Assembly: GCA_024305405.1 (NCBI GenBank)
Contig: JAKNDB010000068.1
Coordinates: 4,402,501-4,466,500 of the forward strand
Direction of reading: 5' to 3'
From: Dirofilaria immitis
Taxonomy: Eukaryota > Nematoda > Chromadorea > Rhabditida > Onchocercidae
DNA length: 64,000 nt
In this document: positions 27,701-40,761 of the stretch, piece by piece
Position numbering within the stretch: the stretch's first letter is position 1
Layout: every line of letters starts with the position of its first letter
The notes under the pieces: model-generated
The model's database searches: none
What the model saw: the letters and a program-made list of their open reading frames with translations, nothing else
What the model was told of the DNA's origin: nothing
Position numbers and translations under genes: made by a program

Positions 27701-28878
27701 AATAGTTGAAATTTGTTCGAAAATTTCAAACAATTTTTTCTATTAATTATAAAAATTTCGATAAATTATCTAATAAATTCATTTCATATGATGATAACTG
27801 CTTTTAACATTCATTTTTCTATTATCATTTATAAAAATTAATACAGGAAAAGTTGAATATTTAATGTAAAATATTCTTTTTCATATATAAAAGATGATGA
27901 TATCTTCAGAAGTGATAATTCGATCAAAACGATGATAAAATTCTAGGTATTACAATGGTTATTATGTAATTGTGTCAGCATTTTACAACATAATGATTTT
28001 GAATCAATAAATTTGAATAAATTAAGCATCAAATTTTATCCTTTATCAGCTAGTGTCATGGTCGATCATAAATTTAACTTCTTTATTTTGCATACTGAAG
28101 CAGTTTGATATTGTTAAAGATTGCATAAGAGAAAAAATAAAATTACTACTTTTACAATTTAAAGTTTCAAATGCCACAAGAAAAAAGAAGAAATCTTTGA
28201 TTTAAACCTTTTTATAACAAATAAGAAATTTATTTTTAAAAATTTGTTTGATATTCAATTTTCTCTAATCAAATATAGAATCCCTTTCCTTTTACCTTTC
28301 ACATCATTCTTTTTTTTCTTCCTATTTTCATTATAATCTTTGTATATTCTAATGATAATAATCAATATTCTGTATAGATTCTTTAAGCAATATCACAATG
28401 AACAACAAATGTTATCGGAAATAAATTTCTGTCATACTTCCAAAATGTGTAAAGAACTAAAAAAAAAAGGAAATGAAAAGAGGATGAATTAACGAGGAAA
28501 AAAAACGGAAGAGGAAAAAATCTGTTAAAGCAACACGAAGCTTTTCCGGAATAAATTATTGAAATCTAAAAGCAATATTAAAATTTCTTAAATGCGTCCA
28601 TAAATAATTATTAAAATAATATTAACAAATTTTGTATAAAATTTCCCGTCAATTCCGATAGTTATAGATGGATCGATTTATTAGTATCATCAAATTACTA
28701 TTTAATTTCAGCAAAAAAAAAAGCAATCGAAACATTTCTCTGTGCGATTTGGTATTTGCTATCTATTTTAATATTTTCGATACTATATTGTGGCTGATAA
28801 ATTGATATACGGTGGAAAAATGCTGTAATGATAAAGGAAAAATTCGATACAAATATAATGGAAGAAATGGTAAGTTTA

Positions 28879-28948
28879 GTAGTAATAGTAGCAGTAGTAG
28901 TAGTAGTAGTAGTAGTAAAATAATAATAATAATAGTAATATTAGTAGT
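28879..28948. repeat. (AGT)n/(AAT)n microsatellite
   Basis: Runs of AGT triplets followed by AAT triplets. They create a serine-run frame on one strand and a leucine-run frame on the other. Both frames are repeat artefacts. Confidence 0.9.
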
Positions 28949-28949
28949 T

Positions 28950-30900
28950 ATAAATAGATCCTTAGGGATTTCTTTCATAACTTTCATTAATAGCTATCGT
29001 ATATGAAGAAATATTTTTTCTTTAACATTTCATTACAATTTTAAACTAATGGATCATCTTAAAAAATATATCTACTGAGAATTTGTTTAAAAAAATCGAT
29101 TCACTGATTTATTGATTTATCATTTGTCCTATTATTCATTTATGCTATTGTCGAAACAGAGAAAAGTTTAGTTGAACTTCATTTTAATCAAAGAGAAGTA
29201 TCACCGAAGTATTATTCCAAAATTTTAAGCATTATAATGAGAATTTCAATATAAGCATTGTTAAATCATCGTATTAGAAATAGTAAAATCATACCTATTG
29301 ATAAAATGATTGTTTACCGTAACAAATTTCTATTTATTATTCTTATAACATTTTGCTAATATCATCATTGTTACACATCTCAGAGCAATTTTCAATATGA
29401 TAACGAAATAATTTTTATACATTGATGAAAATAAATACGCCTCTTTTATCAATAAAGCATATTTCAATTATTGATATAAGCTTTTTTTCTTGTGATTTAT
29501 TCTAATTTTTCATGAATTCCATAAACAAATTAAAGATAGTACCAAATTTCACAGTATCATTATATATATATATATATTCGATGGCTCTTTATTTTTGTCT
29601 TTCTACTAGGCATCTCAATTTTATAAATTTTTTTTCTGAAAATTAAATTTTATAATTTTTTTCAAAGTTTAAAATAATTTTTTGAATGAATTTTCATTTT
29701 TTTTGTTTCAATTTCAATTTTTTCTTTTAATAAAAATAATAAACCTTTTTTATTTGAATTAATTTTTCTTTTTATAAATTATAAAAATATATCATATAAT
29801 TACATTAAGCATTAAGTTTTCCTTTAAATATCAATAAAAAATAATAGAATTTTTCATTGATATGATTAATAATATTATTATCATTTATTATTGCTTCTTT
29901 TTAATTTTTCAGTGATATGATTAACAATATTATTATCATTTGTTATTGTTTCGTTTTTTTTTCTTTTGAAAGATTTTTAAAGTGAAATTTTTTCAAATTT
30001 AATCATAATTTCTTTATTGATTCTATCTATTGCAGGTGAAATGTCGCAAAAAAATCTAAATTGATGTTTTAAAATTCATTAGTCTTGAAATCTCGTAAGT
30101 GACCATATTTTTCGAAGCCATCACTTCGAATGCATTCGTTTGTGATCTTATTCCATCCAAAATTAATTTTCATATAAGGTAATTTTATGCAGACAAGCAA
30201 ACATACGTAAACTTTACTGCAATATTTCAATATTAATTCGCATGCTTATATCTGAGCAACTAATATCACCATATCAGCAATGATAAACGCTATTGCTTTT
30301 TGATATGATTCGCTTTTTTCTTCTTTACAACTTTTCTTTTTAATAAGCAAGACATTTTTATTATACTATTCACATAAAATTAGGCATTATTGAATCATTT
30401 ACTATGAAGAATGTTGAAAAATTCAGAAAAAAATTCATGCAATATAAAATATCTTTAATTTTTGATGGTAAATAATAATTTAAAAATGGGTCATAAATTT
30501 TAAAATATTTAATTAAAATTTCATGTAAATTTTGAAAGGTGAAACAATGATTATTATAAGTTAAGAAATTTTAAAATTAAAAATAATTTAAGATGATGAT
30601 TGTTCTTTGCTCTAAATTTTATCTTTCTTTCCATTGCAGAAAATAAAATTTTAAACTTTTAAAGGCTATTGTTGATAATGCATTCTGAATCATATTACAA
30701 CAAAATGTAATTTCTTTAATTTGTGAAATTGAAAAAATCGAGAATCTTAACGAAATATCCCATTTCTGAATTATTATATTCAACATTCGTTAACTTTTCA
30801 TCACAACTAATATCAGTTCAACGAAGTCGATCATCTTGCTATTCATTTATTATTTGAAAACAAGCTTTTAGTTTAAAAGAAATGTTTTAAAGTAATATAA
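28950..30900. other. AT-rich intergenic DNA
   Basis: No gene supported. The stretch contains a short (AT)n tract at about 29563-29578 and a 55-bp local duplication near 29.9 kb. Confidence 0.45.
29854..29951. repeat. 55-bp tandem duplication, about two copies
   Basis: TATGATTAATAATATTATTATCATT at 29861 recurs as TATGATTAACAATATTATTATCATT at 29916, with similar following T-rich sequence. The copies differ at a few positions. Confidence 0.65.
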
Positions 30901-30904
30901 TATT

Positions 30905-31050
30905 TCGCAATGTTCCTCTCGAGAATCAGCCTGAAATTAATCCCAATTGGCGGCGATCTGTCGAATAATGACAAAGCTATTGCTCCGTATCAAATATAAG
31001 CTTATCCACAACAACATTATTAGGCCTATTTTAGAGCTTGAATATATTGG
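30905..31050 (+). other. G+C-richer island, coding status unclear
   Basis: This stretch contains TTGGCGGCGATCTGTCG and stands out from its flanks. Two short overlapping plus-strand frames exist: one from the ATG at 30910 that stops at about 30999, and one opening at 30941 that meets a good donor context (ATTG|GTAAGC) near 31049. A minus-strand frame is also open. No family is recognisable and no acceptor is convincing. It could be a lone exon, a decayed gene piece or a non-coding element. Confidence 0.2.
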
Positions 31051-31323
31051 TAAGCATGTTCAGGAGAATAGTTCTTCCTTTCTTTTCTGTTTAGCCAAAG
31101 CTTTCCATCTTATCAAAAGAGAAAACATATTAGTGGAAGTAATCTTAATGACAGACTAAAAGCTTTGCCATTTATAGAGAGGACGAATAAGATAGCTTCA
31201 TAACTATTATCAACCATTTCTAAGCTTTATTCTTTTACAGAAATTTTTTTATAGCATTTCTAAGCTTTATTCTTTTGAACAATTTTTGTTTACCAAATTA
31301 ATTATTCATATTTTATTCTTCCA

Positions 31324-31610
31324 ATATAACTAATTAGTTATTATTCATATCATATCATATCATATATATTAATAATATTTTGAAAAATAATATTATCATG
31401 ATATAACTAGTTAGTTATTACTCATATCATATCATATCATATATATTAATAATATTTTGAAAAATAATATTATCATGATATAACTAGTTAGTTATTACTC
31501 ATATCATATCATATATATTAATACTTTGAAAAAATAATATTATCATGATATAACTAGTTAGTTATTACTCATATCATATCATATATATTAATACTTTGAA
31601 AAAATAATAT
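31324..31610. repeat. 77/70-bp satellite-like tandem repeat, 3.8 copies
   Basis: Units begin at 31324, 31401, 31478 and 31548 with ATATAACTA-TTAGTTATTA-TCATATCATATCA. The first two are 77 bp, the third is 70 bp through loss of internal bases, and the last is partial. Each full unit contains the near-palindrome AATAATATTTTGAAAAATAATATT and TATCAT micro-repeats. High similarity between units implies fairly recent amplification. Confidence 0.9.
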
Positions 31611-32284
31611 AAATTGCATTGATAATTTCAAATTTTCAAAATTTACTTCTTCCTTTAAATTTATATTTCGTTTGCATACGCTTTTATATCTCTTATTCGT
31701 CGCAATTTAGTTCAATTGTAAATATAAAATTGCTTCTTCTCCATTGCCAGCCAACAAATTGGCAGATTCATAAACGATTGAATGGCGAAATGCTAAAGCT
31801 TTCTTAAACTTATCACTGGGAATTTTCATCAAAAATTTTCTAACTTAAATTCTGACTGGCATCATTCCAACTGGAAATATACTGCAAATTTTTTGTGTTA
31901 TAAAAAAAACTTGAAACTTAAGTTTCTTTTTTTGATGAAAAATAATAATTTTATTGAAAATCAATTTGGTACTTGAATGATTTTTAAGTATTTTGATCAT
32001 GTGTGATTTTAATAGAGAATAAGATATACGTTCGCATAGAAGATTTCAATTATGTGATTTGACTACATATCTGCTACTTATCCATTATTTGCGAAAGCAT
32101 TGAAGATATCAAACTGAAGAGTTGAAAAAATGTAATTAGGGATGAAGAAGAATGTCTCCTTAATAAAAAGTTCTCGATCATTGCATATTTTCATACTCTA
32201 TCATCATTCGCATTCATCTGATGACTGCTATCGTTATATATTAAGTTTGAATGCTATAAAAATACCTATTGCGAATTCGCATAA

Positions 32285-32491
32285 ATGAATCGCACATGCC
32301 TGCATCAAAAACCGAAGCCTACGATCCCTAACGATAACGAAACCGCCAGCTGCGGAGGGAATCCACTTCCCAACAAAATAATCATTCGCGAATTACAAAC
32401 AAGATCAATTTCAATGTTACAATACTCAGATCGAGAATTTGGTAAAGAAGGATTGGGCAGAATTATTTTTAACGCAATCAAGAAATTTTAA
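32285..32491 (+). CDS. Possible exon or small ORF, unknown
   Basis: This is an ATG-initiated frame of 68 codons, with G+C well above the surrounding DNA in its first half (around CCGCCAGCTGCGGAGGGAATCC). The product begins MNRTCLHQKPKPTIPNDN and later contains the segment IIIRELQTRSISMLQYSDREF. It shows no signal peptide, membrane helix or known motif. A donor-like G|GTAAAG at 32441 would end an exon after DREFG, and the codons after that point look less coding-like. There is no clear leader acceptor upstream of the ATG. It may be the first exon of a gene with long introns, or a decayed fragment. I do not recognise it. Confidence 0.3.
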   Translation: MNRTCLHQKPKPTIPNDNETASCGGNPLPNKIIIRELQTRSISMLQYSDREFGKEGLGRIIFNAIKKF

Positions 32492-35400
32492 GACAGCTTA
32501 TTTTTTTGAATTAATAAATTTATTCAAAAAAATTTATTAGTCAAAAAAACTGTTAAATTCGTTGATTTCATCATAAATTTGTTCTATCATCAAATGCAGG
32601 CATTTATTCCATAATGAATTATTATTTAGTTTTTAATTAACCTTTAGGAGCAATTAATTAGTTACATTTGCATCGGATAGATTTTCAATATTTTACCGAT
32701 ATCTCAAGATTTTACGGCAATATTTATTTCGTATTTCAACATTTCTTAGTATAATGATTTGCTCTGTAATTCGGCCATCATTTACAGTATCGGTTTTTAA
32801 ACTATTTAGTATAAATAATCTATTAATGATTACCAATATAAAATGATATATCTTCAAAAAGAAGCAAAAGAAATAAAATTTATTAGCATTATATAAAAAA
32901 GGTAAAATAATGATTTTTAAAGTTAGAAAAATTGTCTCATTTTTTTCTGAATCATCTGATTGATCATAAAAAAATTAAGGCCGGTGTGATTTAATGATAC
33001 TGAAATACTGAAACAGATTAGATATTATACAATTTTTTTCAAAATAAACTAACACTCTTTCTATCGTAACCAATAAGCCTTTCGTTTTCTTTAAAATTTT
33101 AAATTAAAATAATTTTCTTATACAGTTGGATATGTTTCTTAGAATTTAAAAAAAATTTTGATTTTTTCCATCATTCTGCTTATTTATTAGCAAAAAGATA
33201 ATTTAAGAAAGTGTTTTAAAAAAGAGGAAATATCATTTTAAATTTATTGGAAAACTGATATTATAAAATTTTATAAAAGATTAGTTGCTCATTTCTATCA
33301 TCTGTTAAAGTTTTCTGATTAAAAGCAAGACGGGAAATTATTAATGAGCTAAGAAATTGTGTCATCATTGAATTAATAATCACCTTTTTTTTATTGCTTG
33401 GAAAGTGTAAATTAAAATTGTTTTGTGCGATTTTTTTCTTGAATTATTTCAGCAATTTAGTTATCCGTCATCAATTTCTAATGATCGATAATCATTATAT
33501 GATGCTGTTGAAAATCTTCACCTCAAGTTTATAAAAATAAAAATAAAAATTTGCATGATGATGTTAAGTTAGAGAATATTTCAAGAAAATATTTTAAAAA
33601 ATTTATCATTTTTATCATTATTTAACATTGAAATACTTTCAACATTGAAAAATTTTATCTTCAATCAATGTCCAATTTAATTTCTTCCGATGTATGGAAA
33701 TTATGCAACAATTTATTTATAGCAAATATCAAACATTATTTATCATTTAGTCTCAACTTTTAATTAAATTTTATGCGACATTATTTATAATAGATTTGAA
33801 GCATTAGTTTTTAACTAATTTATTTTTGCCTTTTTTTCTTTTTACATTACTTCTATATACTATACATATATTATTATAAATTAATATCAATAAATTACTG
33901 AGAAGTAATTTGATAGTTAAATGTAATTTCATCAGTTAATCTTACGATGTTCTTTATGAAGATTTATGATCTTAGCTTTTATTATGCCAACATTTTGCTC
34001 TAGCGATATGGATTTAATCAATAAATTATTAAATGAATTATTTGTACTACAAATCGATGATAATTTAGATAACAAAATTACAAATCTCTCAGTCATAAAT
34101 TTAGCAAAATAAGCTTGATTCATTATGCTCAGATCATTAGTAGCTTAAAAACGATATGTAAAGCGTCAGTTGCTGCATGAATTAACAATAAGTAGTATCA
34201 GAGATTTTAATCTACTTCACTTTGAACATTTTCACCATATGTTTGTGTAATTTAAGATATATAAGTACTATTATTCAACTTTGTTTTTTTTTCCTTTAGC
34301 TTACATTTTCTATTAAGCTTATACTTTTCAGCCGTTTATTTATATTTAATATAAGTATATCTATCTAACATAATTCAAAAAAAAATTACAGCAAAATTTT
34401 GAATTTAAAATTTAATGATAAATTCAATGAACTGAGAATTTATTATTTATTTAATTAATTAATTTTTACCGTGAATATAATTTTCTATTTAAAGAAATTA
34501 CTTGCAACAATTTTTGTCCAATGTTAAAATCGACGAATCGAGAATATAATTCGGGAGTGAAATTATTTATTCACTTCTCTTTGGCGTTGAAAAAGGAATG
34601 ATAAAATATAAAATATTTCTACATCTTGAAATTTAATACTCAATTTTTAGGGTACAATTTTTAGAAATAATCACTAGCAGATTAATTTTATATCTTCAAC
34701 TATAAAGCTTAAAAAGGCCCTGCACGTCCAATTATTTTCTATTAAAATAATAATTTTGCTATTCAACACTTCGTTCAAATATATTTATAATAATTATTAA
34801 ATTTTTTTCAAATTCAAATAGATTTTTATTCATATATAATTGAATAACTTTTAGGATAGCAAAAATTTTCATAAAATTCTCCAAAATTTTTTCCAAAAAT
34901 TATATATTTTGTTTTTGCTGATAGAAATGGGTAGAAGTAATTATAATAATTCGTATTTATATTTTCAAATTTTCTGTAAATTGAAGTTATTTAATATAAA
35001 AATAAAAAATAAAAATAAATAGAGCTGTAAAGCTTATATGGTAAATGAGCAAAAATTGATTGAACTATTCTATTTTTTTTTTAAAGTTTTCAATTTTTAA
35101 AGCTATTTTTGGTGCCGATGATTAATAGCCTTAGTTTAAATTTTAAATTTTTGCTTTAACAATCTTTCATATTCCTTCATTTACATTCATTTATGCTAAA
35201 ATTTTTACGCATTCATCTATATATTTTCCTTCCTTTAGTAAATTCTTTTGCTCTGATTTTTTTTATTTACTTGAACATCTATTAAGAAAATTTTTCGGAA
35301 AAAATAATTCTACAGTAAGATAATTTATTAAATTCAAAAATATAATAAACAAAATTTACTAATATTATCGTGATAATTTGTAAAAAAAAGATGAATATCA

Positions 35401-38400
35401 TAAGTAATCATTTAATTATAATTCTATTTGAAATATCTATCTTCAGTTTATCATACTTCTGCAAAAACAATCAATGATCATCTCATTTGAAATTTAGTAA
35501 AAATATATATATGTCTTAGAAAAGAGATTGATAGAATGAGTTAGACATGATATTTCCTGTAATTATCGATAAAAGAGGAAATATGCTATGGAATAGTTAA
35601 TAGAAGAGAAGTGGAAAATTTAAAAGGCTATGATGCTCTACCGATAAGTATTTATATTTTTATGCTAGTAAATAAGAGCATTGATAATAATATGTTCTCG
35701 AATAATTTCACTAGCTTTGCATATTGGAAAAATCCTCAATATTAGAGTAGTAAAGTAATATTTCATAAGTAGAATAGAAATATAATCATCGAATGATTGC
35801 TCTAATAATTATTTAGTTTCTTCAATCAAAATAACATCTTTTCTTCTCATTTTCATTCTCTGAATTCTTAATTGAATATTTTATCTCAAATTTGATTTCA
35901 AAAAAAAAAGAAAAAATACTTTCTCTCTTTGGAATATAATTTATTTTATCACTTTAATTCCTGCGAATATCATTTGATAAAGATTATTGTTAAGTGTTTT
36001 ATCTTATTATTTCATTAAAATCATTGTTTGAATTAAAATGAGCATTTTTAGAGCGATATCATATTTAATCCGAATTATGATTATTTTAGAAAAAATCTGA
36101 ATGAAAAATTTTTTTTTAAACAATTTTATTTTGAAATTTATTTCAATAGTTTTGTTTATTTTTTTTTCGAAAAATTTTCAAGAATTATTTACTAATTTTA
36201 TTTGATAAAAGTTTAAACGTCAACTATATTGATTGTACTTTTAAAGTTTATTACAAATACATCTATCGATAAATTTTTGCTATTATTATAAAATGCTTAA
36301 TAGCATAAAGATCAAAAATCTATTTAGCGTAATATTAATGTAGTTTAGTGAAAGATTATATATTTTATAAGTATTGAAGATTGCGAATTTTATTCTTCTT
36401 AAATTCTCAAAATAAGAAGCTTATTTCTAAAGGATTTTTTTAATGGATTAAAGTTTAACTTTTACTTTTTATATTTACTTAAATTATGTTAATATTTTTA
36501 TAAAGTATTTTGTTGCACAAAAATTTTTGTGAATCTTTAAAATACGATTTATTTTTGCCTAAAGATTATTTTTCTGTGATATAATTCGAAAAAAAATAAG
36601 GAAAAAATTTGAATGAAATTCTTGGCTAGTCTACTTTATATTCTATGATATAGTTGGAAATTTAAAAAGTAATAAAATTTCTACTTGGAGTTTTAATCTT
36701 TGTCCAAAAAAAAGTTACAATTTGCTAAAATATGAAGCAACTTCGATCACTTAAATTAGAGAATAAATAATTTTACATATTAATCTATTTAAAATTTTCA
36801 TTTTCATCATATCATCAATGAAGTCTAAAATATATCTTTCGAAAAGTTCACCTTTTCTTTCAGGTATTTCAGTCGTTCAATTAACATCATACAATTCTCG
36901 AGAAGTATTGTTGTATTTTTAAGTGAACATCAAAATTCAAAATTTTTTCACTGATTAAATTAAGAAAAACTATATTAGTTAACAAATGTGAAATTTAAAT
37001 ATAAACTAAGTAATACAATTATATTTCTGAATAAACAAGAATTTCAGATTTCTTTTATTTGATTTTAAAAAATGTATTTTTTTCTATAAATTATTTTATC
37101 AAGGGATTATTGACATGTTGAAAAGAATTGCAAGTGTGGCACTTGACCTTTTTTTCATCGCTTGGCCTTTCTATTGATTATAAAAATTTGGATTTTAAAG
37201 GTTAATTTGTGTATGAAGAAATATTCGTTAAGCTTTTTGCATCATTTATTAGCTGTTTTCTACGAAATTTCTCGTTTTCATCAATTTTTCATACTAATAT
37301 TTTTAAAAAATTATTGCTGAATGATTTGTTTTTGTTTTTTTCTTTCAAATTATTCTCCGAAAATTTAGCAATCTTCTTTATTTAATTAAAAATGTAAATA
37401 AAACAAATAAACAATGATGAGAAAGAACGAAGGAAAGCTGTAAAATATTTTTAATTAATTAGATTAATTTAGAAACTATCACTGATAAAAATTATAGAAA
37501 AATAACTGCTAAATTTTTAAAATTATGATGAAGCGTTAAAATATTTCATAATTTTGTTAATTATTTAGATTGGATAAAGCATATTTTGAGATTATATATT
37601 TCAATGATATTTTTATCAAATCAATTTAAGTAATTGGTTAGTTATCACTACGAAAAATAAGTGAGTGATTTTAGATCAGATAAGCTGTCGATAATTTAAA
37701 AGAAAATTTATTATGAACTTAGCATTGCTTGTGTGATTGCGTGTAGCTAAAAACATGCCTAACAGAATGTTTAATTATTTAAATAATTAATAGTAATGTG
37801 AAGTATGATTGAAATGCTATATCCCAAGATTTCTGACATTTATTATTTGAGATCTTAGTAACTTTAGTTTTGTTAGTTGAAGGCTATTTATATATGACAA
37901 CTTTCTCATTTACTCCGAAAAATTGCTCATTTCGCTTATTAACTTGCCTAGAATATTCATTATCTCTTTGTTGTAAATATTTAAATGACGAAAAATTCAT
38001 TATCCATTTTCAATTTGTCATTTAATGCAAAAATTTGCAGTTGTTTACGAGAATGAATATTTTTACTATTTGTTCATTTATTCAATATTTTTATTAAAAT
38101 TATCATTTAAATTTTCTTTCTATTAAATCTATTCCTTTCATTTTTGTTTTTTCAATAATATTAATTTTCATTATCATTTGATAAATTTTAATTGAATTTA
38201 AGGAGAATGAAACAATGATTTTTTTCTGAAATAAATTTACAGAGAATATTGTCTAATTTGCTTATTCCTTTTTTTCTATATCTCATACACACATACATAT
38301 ACATAGATATATATATGCATACCGTTGATTTTTTAAATGATATATAAATTATGTAATATTATATTTATCAAGAAGGAATGAATAGTTGGATGCTATGTAC

Positions 38401-38472
38401 ATTTAAAATTTTCTTGCAATACTTCGTTCATTATCACTTTTACTTATTATTTCATTATAGTAGATGTTTTGC

Positions 38473-38492
38473 TTTTTTTTTTTTTTTTTTTT
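38473..38492. repeat. Poly(T) tract of 20
   Basis: Twenty uninterrupted T's. It could be the tail of a retroposed copy on the minus strand, but no recognisable element adjoins it. Confidence 0.8.
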
Positions 38493-39425
38493 ATCATTTA
38501 TAATCGTTATGGACAGGATATAATTGAATTTTCTTGGAAATATCTGAATTTTATTACTTCATTTAGTGATTTTTTATTATACGACTACTTCTTTAAGAAT
38601 TGCTATGAAAAAGTGCGGATATTAGCTCAATCAAGATTAAAGTTTTAAATAAAATGAGGGCAAAATGCATGCTTTAATTAGTATGCAAAATTTATGATGA
38701 TAATAGAATGAGTAATTGAGAATATTTCAATATATCATATTTAAGAATGATTAAAGTTTTGCTTTATTTTGCCAATTATTTTTTTGAATAATAACTAAAA
38801 AAACCTATGAATATATTTGATATCATTTATTTGATATCAATTGTTAGGTTCTAAATTAGAATGAATGTACAAAGGTAAAATCATTAACGACTTGACTATC
38901 AAGGCCAAGTTAAAATGGCCAACAATGTCTCTTCGTTCGCTATTATATCTTAATATAATGTAATTATCGTATTAACATTTAAGTCTTAATGAACAACTCT
39001 TCAATGATATTCTCTTAAATCTCATCGCATAAAACTTATACAAATCATATTAACTCTTTAGCTTATTAATTTGCATAAATTTGATCAATAAATTAGTATA
39101 GCAATAAAGATAAATATTAAGTAAACAATGTCCTCATTTTTTTGCAACATTTTGCTTTCATGTAAATTATCTAATTTTAAGTAATAGATATATTACAATC
39201 ATTTATCAGTAGATTTCTGAAAACTTTTTATTCTCCTCAAGTTTAATTTAAAAATTAAATTTGAGTTATCCAAAATTAAACTTTTTTGCCCTTTTGCTAT
39301 ATTTCAAAATTTTATTGTTGATGCACTTTTCCAAAATTTCTTTTGATCACTTTGTGATTCAAAAGAAAAAAACATTTAATAATGAGTTAATTCATTCAAA
39401 TCATTTGAGGAATGCGAGATGACAT

Positions 39426-39456
39426 GAATATTATTTGCAAAATGCAAATAATATTC
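39426..39456. repeat. Perfect 14-bp-arm palindrome
   Basis: GAATATTATTTGCA, then the spacer AAA, then the exact reverse complement. Confidence 0.8.
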
Positions 39457-40695
39457 AAAAATAAATCATCAGTTGATTGATGATTATATTTTATTGACAT
39501 GAAAAACAAGTTTTCATCGTATTTACTTTAACTAATGACTTTTGTGACTTTTTTTATGGAAAGTATATGAATTTTAATGAGAAGAAATCAAATTTAAATT
39601 TACGCAAGAAGATTAATTCTATTTCGATACAGCCAATTGTCTATATGCACCGATATACTAATGTAAGTAAATAATTAATTATTTTAATTGAATGCTCGAT
39701 AAAGTTTTAAACAACATCGCTTATAATTAGAAAATTTTCGATTATTTATTATTATCATTTGTTTTTAGTATTTCCGAGAAATATGAAATTGGATTTATTT
39801 CTTTAAAATTATGATATTCGATTACTAGAAATTGTATTCTAGTAATTTTAAATTCGTTTATCGAAGTTATGCATAAATTGTTTCTAAATTAATGTTACAT
39901 TGATTTTATTGTTTTCAGACATCATTTATCTGAATTACCTTCAAACATTATTATTGATACTATCACTGTACAATAGTCGCATTATGCATATAGTCTTGTT
40001 TCATTTTTTGTAACTTGGCTCTATAGATTTATGTCCAAAAACTTAGCAGTCAAAAACTTATTTTCTAGGCTTTTTATAAAGCTGTTCCATAATTGCTTTG
40101 CCCTTTTTATCATTTCTTTCGCTTCAAATCATCAGTTATTGTTATTATCATTGCAGTATTATTGATCAATTCTCGATTTGATCATCCTTCACTACTCTAA
40201 TATCATTGATTTTGCACCTGTTGTATTCGTGGGCATAGATCGTAAAATTCTATTGCTCAAATCAAAAAATTTTATTGACTTAAACCTTTCAAACTTGATG
40301 AGATTAATTAATTGGACTAGCTCTAGTGTAATCTTTTATATAAATTAATCTTTTATCAGTTGGATTTAACTTTTTATTTCAATAATTTTTCATTTTTCCA
40401 TGTTGTCAAATCTGTTGTTTCAGTAATAAATATTTTAATATTTTTTGAAATGCATTATAGAATGCTAAAAATACAAAATGAAATTTGATATATTATATAC
40501 TATCATTCGTCATGTAGTAACCGATACTTCCGTTAGATGAAAATTCAATTAATCTGGAATTTCGAAATTGGTTGATAGTGAAATTGCAGTTTTTGCAATT
40601 TGGTAAGTTCTCAAAACATTAGCATTTTTCTCAATTTTTTCGCTATGCTCTAAGGAATCTGGATTTTTTTATAGCAAATCCCTAAAGATTAGATT

Positions 40696-40761
40696 CATTT
40701 TTAGTTAAAGAAGGAAAGAGTGGCAAAACATTTTTAGTTAAAGAAGGAAAGAGTGGCAAAA
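40696..40761. repeat. Perfect 33-bp tandem duplication
   Basis: Two identical adjacent 33-base copies (40696-40728 and 40729-40761) beginning CATTTTTAGTTAAAG and ending GAGTGGCAAAA. With no differences, the duplication is either very recent or an assembly artefact. Confidence 0.9.

Larger units (their letters stand above)
16620..28875. other. AT-rich, gene-poor DNA
   Basis: No gene can be supported in these 12 kb. It consists of A/T runs, decayed local duplications (17.8, 18.7-19.1, 22.96-23.1 kb), a trinucleotide microsatellite (21.66 kb), a short (AT)n tract (22.43 kb) and a polypyrimidine tract (24.71-24.75 kb). Confidence 0.45.

Noticed and set aside
28763..29006. Poly-leucine and poly-serine frames
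   Set aside because: Both are translations of an AGT/AAT microsatellite.
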